A stretch of DNA of 64,000 nt from NCBI GenBank assembly GCA_905183005.1, contig CAJJDO010000004.1, positions 597,784-661,783 on the forward strand. Reading direction: 5' to 3'. A model generated the notes under the pieces. It did not search any database and was not told the origin of the DNA. It worked only from the letters and a program-made list of their open reading frames with translations. Shown in pieces: positions 1-12,653 of the stretch (position 1 is its first letter; every line of letters begins with the position of its first letter). This stretch comes from Paramecium pentaurelia (lineage: Eukaryota; Ciliophora; Oligohymenophorea; Peniculida; Parameciidae). The position numbers and the translations under genes are program-made.

Positions 1-345
1 TGAACATGGTCATAGTCAAAATGATTATATTGATACTTCTGAACTTCCACCTGATATTCATTTGAAATCTAGTGATGAAGTTATTACTCATCACATTATG
101 ATACTAGGAGATATCGATGAATGTTTAAAACAATCCCTAACTATGTTCTGTATGCAAAGTCGTAAAAATAGCAATGAAGATTTTAATGAAGAATTGATAT
201 CTCCTTTGAAAAAGTAATTAAAACTACATAAGCCTTAGTAAATTATGTCTTGATTTAGCAATTAAAAGAATTCAAGAAAGGGATGCAGTTCATATGATAA
301 AGTTTCTTATGCATGACACATCAATTTCTGATTATGCTCCAATTA
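1..345 (+). repeat. Exact 345-bp copy of 1075-1419 (gene fragment)
   Basis: Bases 1-345 match 1075-1419 base for base, at an offset of 1074. The copied piece is an internal fragment of the gene at 877-1785: part of exon 2, all of intron 2 and most of exon 3. It has no start codon. It stops abruptly at a single N. A perfect copy with no flanking target duplication and an N at its end looks like an unmerged contig end or allelic overlap rather than a real tandem duplication. Confidence 0.95.
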
Positions 346-346
346 N
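346..346. other. Single ambiguous base N (assembly seam)
   Basis: This is the only N in the window. It sits exactly where the duplicated fragment ends and a TAAA microsatellite begins. It marks an uncertain join. Confidence 0.9.
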
Positions 347-372
347 ATAAATAAATAAATAAATAAATAAAT
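347..372. repeat. (TAAA)n microsatellite
   Basis: About six TAAA units follow directly after the N. Low complexity at this place would explain why the assembler failed to join the contigs cleanly. Confidence 0.9.
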
Positions 373-876
373 ATATTCATATTCTTATTGAAGATATAAC
401 CAAAAATATTAATATCGGTTTCATAGTTTAAAATATCTGAGATTACAATTTTAACTTTCATATTATTTAATGTCATTAAAATATTTCATTTTCAATAAAG
501 AAGTTTTAATAAGATAATAGTCTTTTATAATAAAAGGGTATATCACTATATATACATAAGCTTTATTTTAATTTCATCTTCATTAATGATAGTTTTCACT
601 TTATAATTTATATTATTTAAGTATTATAATTGTTATAATGTTTAATTCATAACTTGCCTGTTACGAATATTTGATATATTTAAATTGAAAAGAAAGATTT
701 AGAGTATAAATTTCAAATGAATCCTTTCATAACTTATATAATATTTTATTAAAGTATTATAAATGAAAAAGAATTATAGAAAGTAATATGAGAACCAGTT
801 AAAAATATAATTTATTTTCTAATTATTGATGAATTAACTTATAATAAATGATATTATATATTTTATTAATTTTTAT
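373..876. other. AT-rich non-coding interval
   Basis: Frames are broken by TGA on both strands and no family was recognised. It leads into the orphan gene at 877. Confidence 0.6.
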
Positions 877-1785
877 ATGTCAAGACGTAGGCGTTGTGCT
901 TTTGATTCTGATAATTTAGAAGAGTATATGCAGGTATATAAACATATAAAATCAGCTTGCCACTATTGGATAAAATTAGACTAATCTCTTTTACGATGAC
1001 AAAAAATTAAAATGGATTAATGGATTAAAATAAGTAGATGATACAGAATACACACCAAAATAAATAGAAGGATTTGAACATGGTCATAGTCAAAATGATT
1101 ATATTGATACTTCTGAACTTCCACCTGATATTCATTTGAAATCTAGTGATGAAGTTATTACTCATCACATTATGATACTAGGAGATATCGATGAATGTTT
1201 AAAACAATCCCTAACTATGTTCTGTATGCAAAGTCGTAAAAATAGCAATGAAGATTTTAATGAAGAATTGATATCTCCTTTGAAAAAGTAATTAAAACTA
1301 CATAAGCCTTAGTAAATTATGTCTTGATTTAGCAATTAAAAGAATTCAAGAAAGGGATGCAGTTCATATGATAAAGTTTCTTATGCATGACACATCAATT
1401 TCTGATTATGCTCCAATTATCAATGGTATATTATAATTCTACTTTTAATGTAGTCTACTTTCTCTAAACTACAATTTATATATTAGCATTTAATATTGAT
1501 TAATAAGATTTCGATTCTTAAAAAGAGCAAGATATGATTTCTTATGTAAAGTAACGTGCTGTAAATGTAAAAAACATATATACAGTATACTTTACTGAAT
1601 AAGATATTTCTGATCAAAGACAAAATAAATATTTTTGTAATAGGTGGAATATTAGTGCTATTCTCTCTTAAGTATTTTATAAAATTTTAATCTAAGATAA
1701 TCGAATAAGTTATTATTTAATGAAACATATACTTTATATTAATTTTTATTCAAAATTATTCAGTATATTATGTTTAAATTTATGA
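877..1785 (+). CDS. Hypothetical protein, 277 aa, no family recognised
   Basis: Four exons give an uninterrupted 277-residue reading frame under the ciliate code. Introns are 934-955 (22 nt), 1288-1312 (25 nt) and 1426-1453 (28 nt), all GTA...AG, and the exon phases agree exactly. The protein starts MSRRRRCAF, has an acidic middle and a helix-rich C-terminal half with many Ile, Tyr and Phe. I could not place it in a family; a faint resemblance of the last 60 residues to helical-repeat proteins such as CNOT9 is too weak to use. An exact partial copy lies at 1-345. Without intron 2 spliced, translation would stop at 1325-1327 after 142 residues, so the splice call matters. Confidence 0.7.
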
Positions 1786-2599
1786 ACATTTATTTTATCT
1801 TTTAAATTAAAATTAAATAATCAATTATTATAGATAGAATAAATATAATAATTTATTAGTATCCTATTAAAATAATAAATTAATATACAGTATTCATTAA
1901 ATTCCATTTGTAATTAAAAAATATGGTAATCTCTTAAGTAGTGTGTACAACACCAATAAATTTTAAATATATGATTAATGCAAACCAAAATCACTGATCT
2001 AAAAATAAAATAAATTGATAAATATGAATGACAATTATATCTTAGACTATCTTGAAATGTATATATATAACTGCAGAATTACCTGAATGACTATCTTTTA
2101 ACATTACAAAATGAAATTTCTACTTGGATAGACATATAAAGAAATTTTCTAAAAAGATCAAAAAGACTACCGAAGTAAAATTTATATTATAATATAAATA
2201 TTTATGATATTGAGAATAATGATTATATGTGATGAGATAGGAAATTACTTGAATAATTATTTATTATTAATTGTTTGAATTTCTAAATTTATTATATCTA
2301 ATATTCACTTTTAACCTTTTTTTGATATAACATAAGATTAAATCTTAAAATATGATTTTAAAATAGTGTATATAAAAGAATTTGCACTTTTAAAATTGAA
2401 ATATTGTAATTTAAATACAATGATTATAATTTATATAATATTTAATTCTCCAATAACATAATTAAAAAATAAAGTGAATTATAAGTGTATGTATGACATA
2501 GAAATTAATTAAAACTTATTTAGAGTCATATTATTTAGATATTACGTATTAAATTATGATGAAATGAAATGAAATTTTGAAATAAAAAATAATATAGAA
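1786..2599. other. Non-coding interval, no gene seen
   Basis: About 800 bp of very AT-rich sequence. One weak open stretch (about 2111-2276, +) begins with ATG but has no recognisable motif and non-gene-like composition. Nothing else was found. Confidence 0.55.
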
Positions 2600-3960
2600 A
2601 TGATGCTAAGAAATCTTTGGAGATCCCCTGTCTATTCTTTTTCATATTATGCTAACTTAGATCTTAGTTGTCCTTATCCATCTTTCCAAGTAAATTAATA
2701 TAAGTACAAATCATAGGCTAGAGACCTTACAACTACTCATACTATGCATTATATTACTAAACCTCCTTGTGATCCTAAAATCATGACTTTTGGAGCTTTT
2801 CATACAGATCATTTATTGGAGATAGATTGGTCTGAAAAAATGGGGTAGATAATTGTATAAATTATTCATATAGATGGAGCCGACCCCAAATTGTTCCATT
2901 CAAAAGTTTTAGTATTCATCCATTTTCAGCTTGTTTACATTATGCAATTGAGTGTTTTGAAGGTGCCAAAGTAATTGAATAAATAAATATTTTTAAAGGC
3001 TTATAGAGGACCTAATAATTCAATTAGAACATTTAGATTGAATTGTAATATGTATAGAATGAAACAATCTGCTAAGAGATTATCTTTACCAGATTTTGAT
3101 GGTACAGAATTAGAAAGATGCATTGAATAACTATTAAAAGTGGATAGAGATTGGATACCGGATAGACCTGGATTTAGTTGTTATATTAGACCAACATTGA
3201 TGGCAACAGAAGAAGCATTGGGAGTTAGAGCATCAAGTAGAGCAAAATTATTTGTTGCATTATGTCCTGTTGGTCCTTATTTCCCATCTGGTTTAAAACC
3301 TGTTAGAGTATTTTGTAATACATCAACAGTAAAAATATATTTCTAAAATTAGATTCGATCTGCTCCTGGAGGTGTAGGAGGATTCAAAGTAGCTGGTAAT
3401 TATGCTCCAACAGTTTTACCTTTGAAAGAAGTCTAAAAAATTGGATTTCATTAAAATTTATGGATGTTGCCAGATGGTTTGGTATAAGAAATGGGAGTCT
3501 GCAATTTATTCTTTTTTTGGAAAAATAAATAAGGAGAAAAAGAATTAGTTACACCAATTCTAGATGGAACAATTCTACCTGGAATTTTGAGAGATTCAAT
3601 TTTAGTATATTATATTGGTATATTATTATATAGACACTTACAAGAAGTATGGGAAAGTTTAAGGTTACAGAGAAGAAACTTTATATCTAGGAGGTTGTTG
3701 AAGCTATTGAGGAAGGGAGAGTATTATTATTATATATATGGTTTAGATGATTGAAATGTTTGGATCTGGTACAGCTGTTAGTATTTAACCTATTGAGGCT
3801 ATTGGTTATAATGACAAAATATATGAAGTTCAATATGATCCTAAATTAAATGCAGGAGAACTTTCACATGAATTATTTGATATTTTAACAAAAATTTAAG
3901 TAAGTTGATTATAAATATTAGACTGGTGGGGAAGAACATAAATGGGTTAGATAAATATGA
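2600..3960 (+). CDS. Branched-chain amino acid aminotransferase (BCAT)
   Basis: A PLP-dependent fold-type IV transaminase that interconverts Leu, Ile and Val with their 2-oxo acids, using 2-oxoglutarate. Eight exons encode 391 residues, the usual eukaryotic BCAT length. Introns are 2690-2716, 2845-2873, 2971-2998, 3329-3352, 3605-3633, 3721-3746 and 3900-3921 (22-29 nt). Recognisable blocks in order: FSIHPFSACLHYAIECFEG, RLNCNMYRMKQSAKRL, the PLP lysine block GGVGGFKVAGNYAP (Lys about 227), DGTILPGILRDS, EMFGSGTAVSIQPI and the C-terminal KIQTGG. The N terminus (MMLRNLWRSPVYSFSYYA) is basic and hydroxylated and could be a mitochondrial presequence; that is inference. Two ATGs lie in tandem (2600, 2603). 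The gene converges with the kinase at 4053, with a 92-bp gap. Confidence 0.95.
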
Positions 3961-4052
3961 TTTAAATTGTTTTATGTTATAATTTAATTATGACAATAAT
4001 AATATAAATAAATAATCTTAATTATAACAAAAATCATATTTAAAAGAATATA

Positions 4053-5852
4053 TCATTCTAATTTTTTTAATTAATCTCTAACTTAGCTGGCTTTTTTGGA
4101 GTTCATTTAAATTTATTGCTTTTAATAATTATTTGGTGAATACATAGATTAATTTGGGGATTATTAATTAAAGGCAATTTATTGTAAAGCATTCAATTAA
4201 ACAAATCTTTAAGTATCTTTTCTTGATTCAGGAGTATTTAAGATTGATATATCAAAGTCTGATGATTATTATTAAATGCAGGGAAAATTAAATATTTATT
4301 TTGATTGTATTTCATTAGATTTCTCATTCAACCAACTATCAGAGGTTGCTTTTACTGGATCATATTCTCTGGCACCCATAAATGGAGTTTATTAAATTAA
4401 TTCATTTTTTTTAAGTTTTGACATTTTGAATCTCATATTATTTTGACAAAATTTCTTCATGTTTTCAAATGCACTATAATTATCATTTGGTAATTCATCT
4501 AATGGTATATCATCCATACTATTAACTTATCTTTTATATAATCTTGATATAAAAGGATGAGATAAAGCTTCCAAAGATGAAATTCTATTTTTAGGATTAG
4601 GTTCTAATGTTTTATATAATAAATCTTAGGCATCTTGAGATATTTTTAAGCCTTAAAAATTGATTTAACAAACTCTATTCTTTTCTATCACATCATCTAA
4701 ACTATTACCATAAAATGGGGCTTATCCAGTTAGTCTATCATTTTTAAACATTTTACAATATATATAGTATAATTCCTGCACTAAAAACATCAACTTTTTC
4801 ATTATATTTTTAATCATCTAGAATTTCAGGAGCAACATATCCAGGAGTACCACATCTTTTAATTAATAATTCACTTTCAGTATAAGATGCTAAACCAAAA
4901 TCAGCTATTTTTAAATCGAAATTCTCTGATTTGTCCTTTAATAATATATTCTCTAATTTAATATCTCTATGCATAATATTCTTGATTGGATAGAAGTAAT
5001 AATACTTTAGTATGTAGATACTCCAAAGCATCAAATATTTTGAACATAATTAATGCTATTTTTGATTCAAGAAAAAAAGGAGTCTCAAGTATAATATCAA
5101 ATAATTCTCCTCCTTATAATAATTCCATAACTAAATAGATATAATCTTCACTTTCATAAATTTCATAGAGTTTTATAATATTTGGATGATCACATGATCT
5201 CAATATATTAATTTCATTTATTAATCCTTACTAAAACAATATTATTATTAAAAATATACCCTTTAAGTATTCTTTTTATCAATCAATGCTGATTTTTGAA
5301 AAGTCTTTACTGCAAATTTGGATTTATTAATTATTTTATGGCCTAAAAATACCTTATTTATGAATTATATTACCTTTGCAAATGTACCCTTTCCTAATAC
5401 TTTAATATTTGTGTATATGTCTTTATAATTGTTCATTATACAGGTTTTCTTGAATTATTCAATCCATTTTATCTGACTTTCTTAAGAACGAGCATTCAAA
5501 ATTAACTTTCTATTTCCATTTATTAATATTATGGGATATTTATCTTTTTCATATTCAACCAATAATTTTAAGTCTAAATAGACATTAGTCAAGAATAGAG
5601 CAGCTGTTTCTTTTTGTTCTCTCCCATTCTAATAATAAATCTTTATTATAATTATACTTTATAGATATTCAATCTATCTGAAAACAACTTAAAAAATTTA
5701 GGATCAAAAGCATTTTACTTTTTGCTCTTAATAAATAATGTTCCCTCAAATAATCTAATATTTGAAATTGAACGTTTAATAGAGTCAAGTTTTACCCATT
5801 AATTCTTATCATTCTAATTTGAAGAATCAAAAAATAATTATTCAATTTACAT
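4053..5852 (-). CDS. PH-domain plus CaMK-type Ser/Thr protein kinase
   Basis: 557 residues in six exons; introns 5629-5657, 5353-5373, 5231-5259, 4981-5005 and 4735-4756. Residues about 25-145 resemble a PH domain: a start like LFEGTLFIKSKK and a last helix containing the invariant-type Trp in QIKWIEQFKK. The kinase domain follows directly: GKGTFAKV glycine loop, FAVKTF with the catalytic Lys, a MELLQGGELFD hinge, HRDIKLENILL catalytic loop, DFGLASY, GTPGYVAPE and the DVFSAGIIL region. A roughly 190-residue Gln/Asn/Ser-rich tail ends at TGA. The layout suggests a phosphoinositide-recruited kinase. The 21-nt intron 5353-5373 is a multiple of three without a stop, so its splicing rests on the better family fit of AKVFLG. 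The start lies only 55 bp downstream of the VPS33 stop. Confidence 0.88.
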
Positions 5853-5907
5853 TAATATATAAAATATTTGTATTAAACAACAGCTTGTCTATGTATTTAT
5901 ATAATTA

Positions 5908-7704
5908 TCAAATTCTCTCTCTTAATGATGAAATTAGCTTTGTACCATTAGTCATATTAGTTGTACATATGATTACTTCTTTATTAAATTATTTTCCCAA
6001 GAGACGCAAAGAAGCAATCTCTCCATAAGTTACACCACCAAGTATATATATAATTACAATAGCCTTTTTGCCAGGAATATTCAATTTAATAGGTCTATCT
6101 GGTTCATATTGATAACCATTAATCAATTACATTTAAGTTTTAAATGGTTTCCACGATCCCTTATCAAATATCTTTTCAGTCAAACGAGCCCTAAATTATT
6201 AGAATCAAAAATTACAAAAGAGGACAGTGACCACTATAAGTATAAGCAGGATCTTTAGGATCTGTATCATCAGATCTAATATCTACATTCAATAACTTAA
6301 ATTATTCCTACAATTTAAAGAAAAGCTATTTGGCATCAGATTTGAATAACATACCAGCTTTGGATAAATTGTTTAAGAATGCAATAGTTTTAAATCCATA
6401 TACATGAACAATCTCTCTCCTCATATAATCAAATGGTTTTTGTTTCAATCCTCCATCAACTAAAGATCTTAAGGTTAACAACCTTACAACTTTATTTAAA
6501 TCCATTTCTAATTGAATCATAGCTTCTATATAATCTAAAGTTCTTTCTGTTTTATCTCCATTAATTATTCCTTATTCTAAACTTAATAATTTATAGAATG
6601 ATATTGTTTTAATATTCTCTGCAATCTTTCCACTTATATTAAGATCTATATATATAAATATTATATAATACGTCTTGAATTTGATTCCTATTCTAATTTA
6701 ATCTTCTTTGCTTATTAAACAATCCTCTCATTCAATTAAGCTTATTTTTCTTTCTAAAATTCTGTCTTCTCTACTTCCTATTGTTTTGCTTACTCATATA
6801 AATATTTGGCTAAAGATGCCACTTACAATCCTCTTACTTTATACATTAAAGGATCTTTCTCTGAATTCAATTACAATGTTTGATATTCCTCTCCTTCTTA
6901 ACCTTCTTTTCCAAATACCTTTTTTTGTAAACTTACTAAATTTCCATTGATACCAAACTATTCATCTATCAATCCTTCATAAACTAATTATGTTAACATT
7001 GGAGTTACTAAGTCAATACTTCTGTCATATATAATTAGAGATTCAACCTCTTAAGAGTCTTGATTTTAATCAGATTATGAGTTTTCTACTTTAATAATGT
7101 CATAAACCATTTTTGCACCATCACCTTTACAATATATATTAGGAATATTGCCCATAACAATTTGTATTCGATTAATACTATCTGCAACATAATTATAAAT
7201 TGATAAATCTTAATCAATCATCATATCTCTAAAAGCATCTGGCATTTCTAAACTTAATACATCTAAATCAAGTGGAATAAGATCAAATGAAAAATCCTTA
7301 ATTTCTACACTACTTAAAACTCCTTCTTATTCCAATAATTCTTTAGCTAGAATTGTTCTTGAAGGCCAAAAGACTAATTTATAAGTATTGTTAGGACCAT
7401 TGGCAGCTTTGATCATTCTTGCAATTTTTCTTGTTACATCTAATTTAGGTGGAATAATGATAAAAATTTAAGTAATATCATTTTCTATTTAATTTATATT
7501 CTCTATTGTTAAAGTCTTTTTGACTCCACTTTCTTATAGTAATTTATTTTCAATGCTTAATTTAAGTAATTGTAAGACTCTTTAACTCAAAATTAATTAT
7601 TTATTTCCAGGCATAGTTTCCAATAATGCAATAATCTTATTCTTCAAGTAATCCTTATAAATTGTAATATCAAATTCATATTATGGAATATTTGGATTTT
7701 ACAT
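5908..7704 (-). CDS. VPS33: VPS33, Sec1/Munc18-family vesicle tethering subunit
   Basis: An SM-family protein of the HOPS/CORVET complexes that chaperones SNAREs at endosomes and lysosomes. The gene encodes 581 residues, close to typical Vps33 length. Two introns: 6646-6671 (26 nt) and 6191-6215 (25 nt). Diagnostic blocks are KLVFWPSRTILAKELLEQ, SLIIYDRSIDLVTPMLTQL, VVRLLTLRSLVDGGLKQK with the following REIVHVYGFKTIAFLNNLSKAG, and the C-terminal AIVIIYILGGVTYGEIASLR. The YSGHCPLL/ARLTE junction is restored only when the 25-nt intron is removed. An inserted charged Gln-rich stretch between about residues 290 and 340 is longer than in animals. I chose the ATG at 7702-7704 as the first Met of the frame. 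Confidence 0.92.
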
Positions 7705-7780
7705 TTTTATTAATAAAATATAAAATGTATTAGTGATATCATATATATGATAATAAATATAAAAGATATTTAAATCTATG

Positions 7781-8598
7781 TCATTTTTTCTATTTTTTTG
7801 ATTAATTAACACTATTTGAACGTAAAGCAGGCATTTTATTTTTTGTATTGCTCTCTTTCATTTAATATTCTTCAATTGCCTAATTAATTTCACTTAGCTA
7901 CTTAGGATTCCCTTTGCAGCTTTATCATTTCTTCATATTATTAATTCAAGTCATCCATCAATTTCTCATTAATCCCATATCCCATAGATTTCATTGAGTC
8001 TTACATCTATGATATAGTTTTTTTCAAAATACACATACTCTAAAACTATTCATCTAAATCAATATCAGCTATCATTATACATTTTAAAAATCTTACTTTA
8101 AAATAACATTTTATTTAATTAACCAACTTCACTATCATCTTCAAAATTTAACATAACTTTTTTTTATTTATCCAATACTTTACTCTTCTATAATAAATCT
8201 TCAATACTACTATCACTATTACTATCATCTTAATCATTATTTGATTCTTCTGATTTTGCTTATTAATTATGAGTAATAAACACAGTGTCTTTTTATGGTT
8301 ATTTTTATTAAGTTGATTTCAAATCTTTAATCTTTTCTGTTTGACTATAATTTTTTAATGTATTTGCTCTTTTTGCTATAGAATCTATTTCATCATTAGA
8401 ATTGTTAATTTTCTTATTAGATTTAACTTCATTAATTTATGCTTTTTTAGTATCAATTTTATTAATATCATCATATTCATTAAGTTTATTAAATAAATTC
8501 TTTTCTAAATTACTTATTGCATTATTATTCTACTTTGGTGGTAATTATCTATTAGCTGATTATGCTGATGTAGGTTTATTAATACTTGGTAATTTCAT
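7781..8598 (-). CDS. Small acidic/coiled-coil protein, unknown function
   Basis: 255 residues in three exons, introns 8069-8096 (28 nt) and 7880-7901 (22 nt). The N-terminal half is Asn/Gln/Lys-rich with a Ser-Asp run (DDSNSDSSIEDLLQ); the C-terminal half is predicted helical (SMKSMGYGINEKLMDDLNQQ). No catalytic motif or membrane span. It lies between VPS33 and the p101-like gene, all on the minus strand with gaps under 80 bp. No family recognised. Confidence 0.75.
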
Positions 8599-8643
8599 TT
8601 AATATATATTAATTGTTATAATTATTTATATTGATATATTGAT

Positions 8644-11563
8644 TCAAACTTTAAATGGTAAAAAACTCATAACTGGCAGATTCAAATGAATTATAGAACT
8701 TAAATGTTTTTACTTACTCAAATCATCATCCTCATCTTTTGAACCTTCTTTTTTTTACATTTAATTATTTTTCTTTTTTCTTTTCATATGAGTTGAACAA
8801 ATCTTGAAAGAAACTATATCAGTATATATATTTCCATCAACAATAATAGAAAATGGTTTCTTTGTTTATTCCTCAACATTAATTTTTGTAATTGATATAT
8901 TAGTAAATAAAGATTTAAATGCATTTTAAATAGATTCTAAAATAATCTAAATTATTAATATACCTTAAGAATGCTTTTTAAATATATTTTTTTGTCTTAA
9001 TCCACTATCAAATAATTTTGAATTCTCATATGTTATATATGATAACTCTAACCAATCAGTATGTGGCATAGGCATATTACCTTCAAAAAAGTCTGTATAA
9101 ACATTATTAATTTTGCAATTATGTAATTACACTTAAATCTTTTCAACCTTCTCTTCTTTATTTGGACTATTAATAATATTACCTAACATATCAGTTTATT
9201 CTGTAATCATTTAGATATTTAAATATTAAAATTTGCATAAATTTTTTTCTTTAAAATCATAAAATGATAATTTCTATAACTTTTCATCTTTTGATCTTTC
9301 CTTTTGTAATTCAAATTCAGCTATTGCACCAAACATTACATATGAACAAAAATACAATGTACTCTTCAATACTTCATCAGATTTACTTTTAGGATTTAAA
9401 CCAGACTTCTACTCTGCCATTGCAATACCTCCATAACTTAATTTCTTTTAATAAATTGTTAATTTATAAACTCTCACATTATATGCTCTATTCCCTTCTC
9501 TTAAATATGTATTCAAACACCATGCTTTTTATTCTAAAGGCAATTAACCTTACACTTTATTCACTTCTTAAACATATTTATTATTATCCTCTTTTATAGA
9601 CTCTAATTTTGGTATCAGAATATCTTCCATAAAAGGTAAATAAAGATATCTTTAATACCAAGGATCCTTTACAGCTAAAAATTAAGCCAATGCACAATCT
9701 TTAGTTGGTACAATAAAGACTCTAATATCTAAAGTTCTTAATAATAAAGGATTCTTTTAATATATTTCACCTAATAACATACAGACTTCAAATATTTCTG
9801 CATCTGATCCTACAACTAACAATCTTAATGGTTCTGTATGTAAAGGCATATAATTATCATAAGCTCTTTAAACAAAATCTTTGATTAATTGATTTGGAAT
9901 CATAAATTATCCCTATTCAAATTTAAGAAAGGATTGCTTAGGTGCAGTAAATGTAAAACTTTTTTGAATAACATTATGAAAATAAAACAAAGGAAAATCT
10001 GGTATGGATAACTAAATTATGTTTAAATAATTTACTTGATTACTCATTACTGCTTAAACTTCTTTTTAAACATTATTTGGTTCTTAAGTATGTTTCATTA
10101 ATTCTTTAGTTATCTCATCAAATGCATTTTCATATATCAATTCAATATCTGCAATAGAATCCAAATTATCACATTTCTCAACAATGGTCAATAATTTACA
10201 ATATAAATTAAATATATCTACTTCTTTGAATGCTGATAATTAGGGACTCTTCCCTTACTTAATTAATTAATGAAAATGATACATTTTTCTTTTGTTATAA
10301 TTACAATATTTATGCACAAATATAACATCGTAAACTATTTGGAGTATATAATTGGGCATAATTTTAATTCTTATTTCTTAAAACGAATTGTGCATATTAT
10401 AATACATTATTTGCATTATTTTATCTATTCTCATAAAATACATAGACTGATAAAATTTATTATTCTTATTTCTATTATGCTAATCCAGATATAGGAATTT
10501 ATTATTCTTAAACACTTTAAAATTAAATATCTTAAGATTAATCATCATCAAAAAAATCAATTTATGGAATTTCTTCTCTAATTTTCATTCTAAATGCATT
10601 TCCCCTTGATTTTTATTCTTAATACAATATCTAAACTAATTCATTAGCCATCACTCCTACTGGAAATGGCCATCTTCTAAATATTTCTATTTAATTAAGT
10701 AAAGATTTTAAGAGATCTACTATTTCACAACCATAAAATGTAATTAATTATTTTGTCATATGTAATAAAGATAATGCTGACTTTTCTGCTTATTCTGGAA
10801 AATCTTATGCTATAAATGGTATCATTTTAAAGTATTTTAAAAGAGAATCATAAAATACTCTACTTTATGAATTTTTATATTTAGTTCTTATTTATTTGAT
10901 TAAATATTCATAACAAAACATAAATTCTCCAGTTTCTTATAAATCAAATCTCTCATCCAATAATAAATTATAAAATGAATCATTTTTAACTCTCACTGTT
11001 TTACCATATTATTCAACTAATTAATAATGTTATTTTAATGAATCATACATAAGTTCTATATTTTCAGGTTTAGCAACTTTAAATAAATCTGGCATAAATG
11101 CTATAGCACCAATTAAGAATCCTGTAAAATTGTTATCTTCTAATTATTAAGATTCAAAAATGAAATGTAAATTACAAACTATTGATATAGAATATGGGTT
11201 CATTAATTATTATTTTTTATGAGCATTAACAATATGATGATCCCAATTTTACTTGACTTCTTTATAATCTCTTTATTTTTTAACATTTTCAACATTTTTA
11301 AACATACTAATTGTTAATAATGTAGCTAATAAACTTTCTAGACTATATGGTTCCTTTTTTCTTTTGTATTCAGTTTAATCAATAATTTTTAATAATTCAA
11401 GAACATATATAGAAGCATTGTCTTAGCCTTCATTAAGTAATTCCCAAAAAGTCTAATATTCATGAGCTTTAATTTCTATTTTATTAACAAGAATATTAGT
11501 AGTCAATATGATCTTTTTAGTCAAGTCTTAAAAAGATTATTTAGTATTATTATTTGGAATCAT
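8644..11563 (-). CDS. PI3K regulatory subunit p101-like protein (PIK3R5/6 family)
   Basis: 955 residues in three exons, introns 10258-10282 (25 nt) and 8937-8963 (27 nt); animal p101 is about 880. The match to p101 rests on several regions in the right order: a Rossmann-like start LLVVGSDAEIFEVCMLLGE (about residue 565), then AVKDPWYQRYLYLPFME (about 620) aligning with the DPWYQ region, a stretch around VRVYKLTIYQKK, then ITKINVEEQTKKPFSIIVDG, and the C-terminal LPVMSFLPF, which parallels LPIMTFSGALP at the end of the animal protein. In animals p101 links p110-gamma to G-beta-gamma. Whether this protein binds a PI3K here is inference. The N-terminal 420 residues are helical and compatible with the p110-binding part. 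Family call made from memory of motifs, without an alignment. Confidence 0.65.
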
Positions 11564-11645
11564 AAAATATTTAAAACAATATATTTATTTATTATATTAA
11601 ATAAATAAGAATTAATAAAAATCAAACAATAAAAGATAATTAAGA

Positions 11646-12653
11646 TCAACTTTATTATTTGTTAGAATTATGAGTACCTCGATTAGTCGAAAATCTACCT
11701 GGCATTTCAATAGATTATGTCATAGTAATCCCAACATTATGATTATTATTAGTTTTACTAACATTTATTTCTTTAACTTATGTAGTTTATCTCTTTTTCA
11801 TAGCTTCTAAAGATGTTTCAGCCATTATTAATTTTTCACTTAATTCTGAAGCTTCTTCATTTTTTTCTTTGAATTTCTTTCTCCAAACATCTACCTCACC
11901 TTATAAAGATATTAAAGTAGTTTCAACTCGACTATAATTCTCTTAAATTACTTAAAGTTCTTATATTTAATCATTAAGTTGATCAATAATATCATCTTTT
12001 TCATTTAAGATAGATCTTAATTTTAAGATTTCTTGATCTTTATCTTTAATATTTATTTATAAATCTTTATTTTCTTCCTCTAATTATGAAATTTATTTTT
12101 TCAATTATCGTAATTCTTCATTAAATCCATTTTAATTTGATTATTATCTCTATAATTCATTATATCTGTCTTTCCAATTTTATAATTCTTCTTTAAGTTA
12201 TTTTAATTCAATTCTTAATTTTTCTTCTAAATTTCTTAAATTTTAATTGATTCTTTCTAATTCATTAAGTTTTGTAGTATTTTCAATAGGTATAGATTAT
12301 TCAATATAACCACTAATTTTTATTCTTTGATTCTCAACTTATAATTAATAGATCTTCAACTCTAATTGTTAGATTTTAAATTTATATTTATATTCCATTT
12401 CTTCAACATTAACAACTTAAATAGGTCTTTCAAAATGATGTACTTCATGTATTTCTTGAGGTTTTTGAACTCTTTCAGTTGATAACTAAACTACACGAAT
12501 AGGTGAGACAGAAGAGGAATGATTAGGTATAACATTTATTGATGATCTATTAGGTGTAGTTGAGGTTCTTCTATCATTAGAAGGTGTACTATAATGTAAT
12601 AATTATATACATTGTAATATGAGTTGATTAATTTTATAACTTTTAGACTGCAT
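11646..12653 (-). CDS. Long coiled-coil protein
   Basis: A single exon of 336 codons (335 residues) with no intron. After a Ser/Thr-rich head (residues 1-70), residues about 85-300 form a nearly continuous heptad-rich coiled coil of Glu, Lys, Leu and Gln. The tail is Asn/Thr-rich and ends before TGA. No family-specific motif; such proteins are common among basal-body and cortical components, but nothing here fixes the location. Its start faces SPT6 across 219 bp. Confidence 0.85.

Noticed and set aside
347..372. TAAA run as a telomere remnant
   Set aside because: Paramecium telomeres are C4A2/C3A3 type; TAAA units are ordinary microsatellite DNA.
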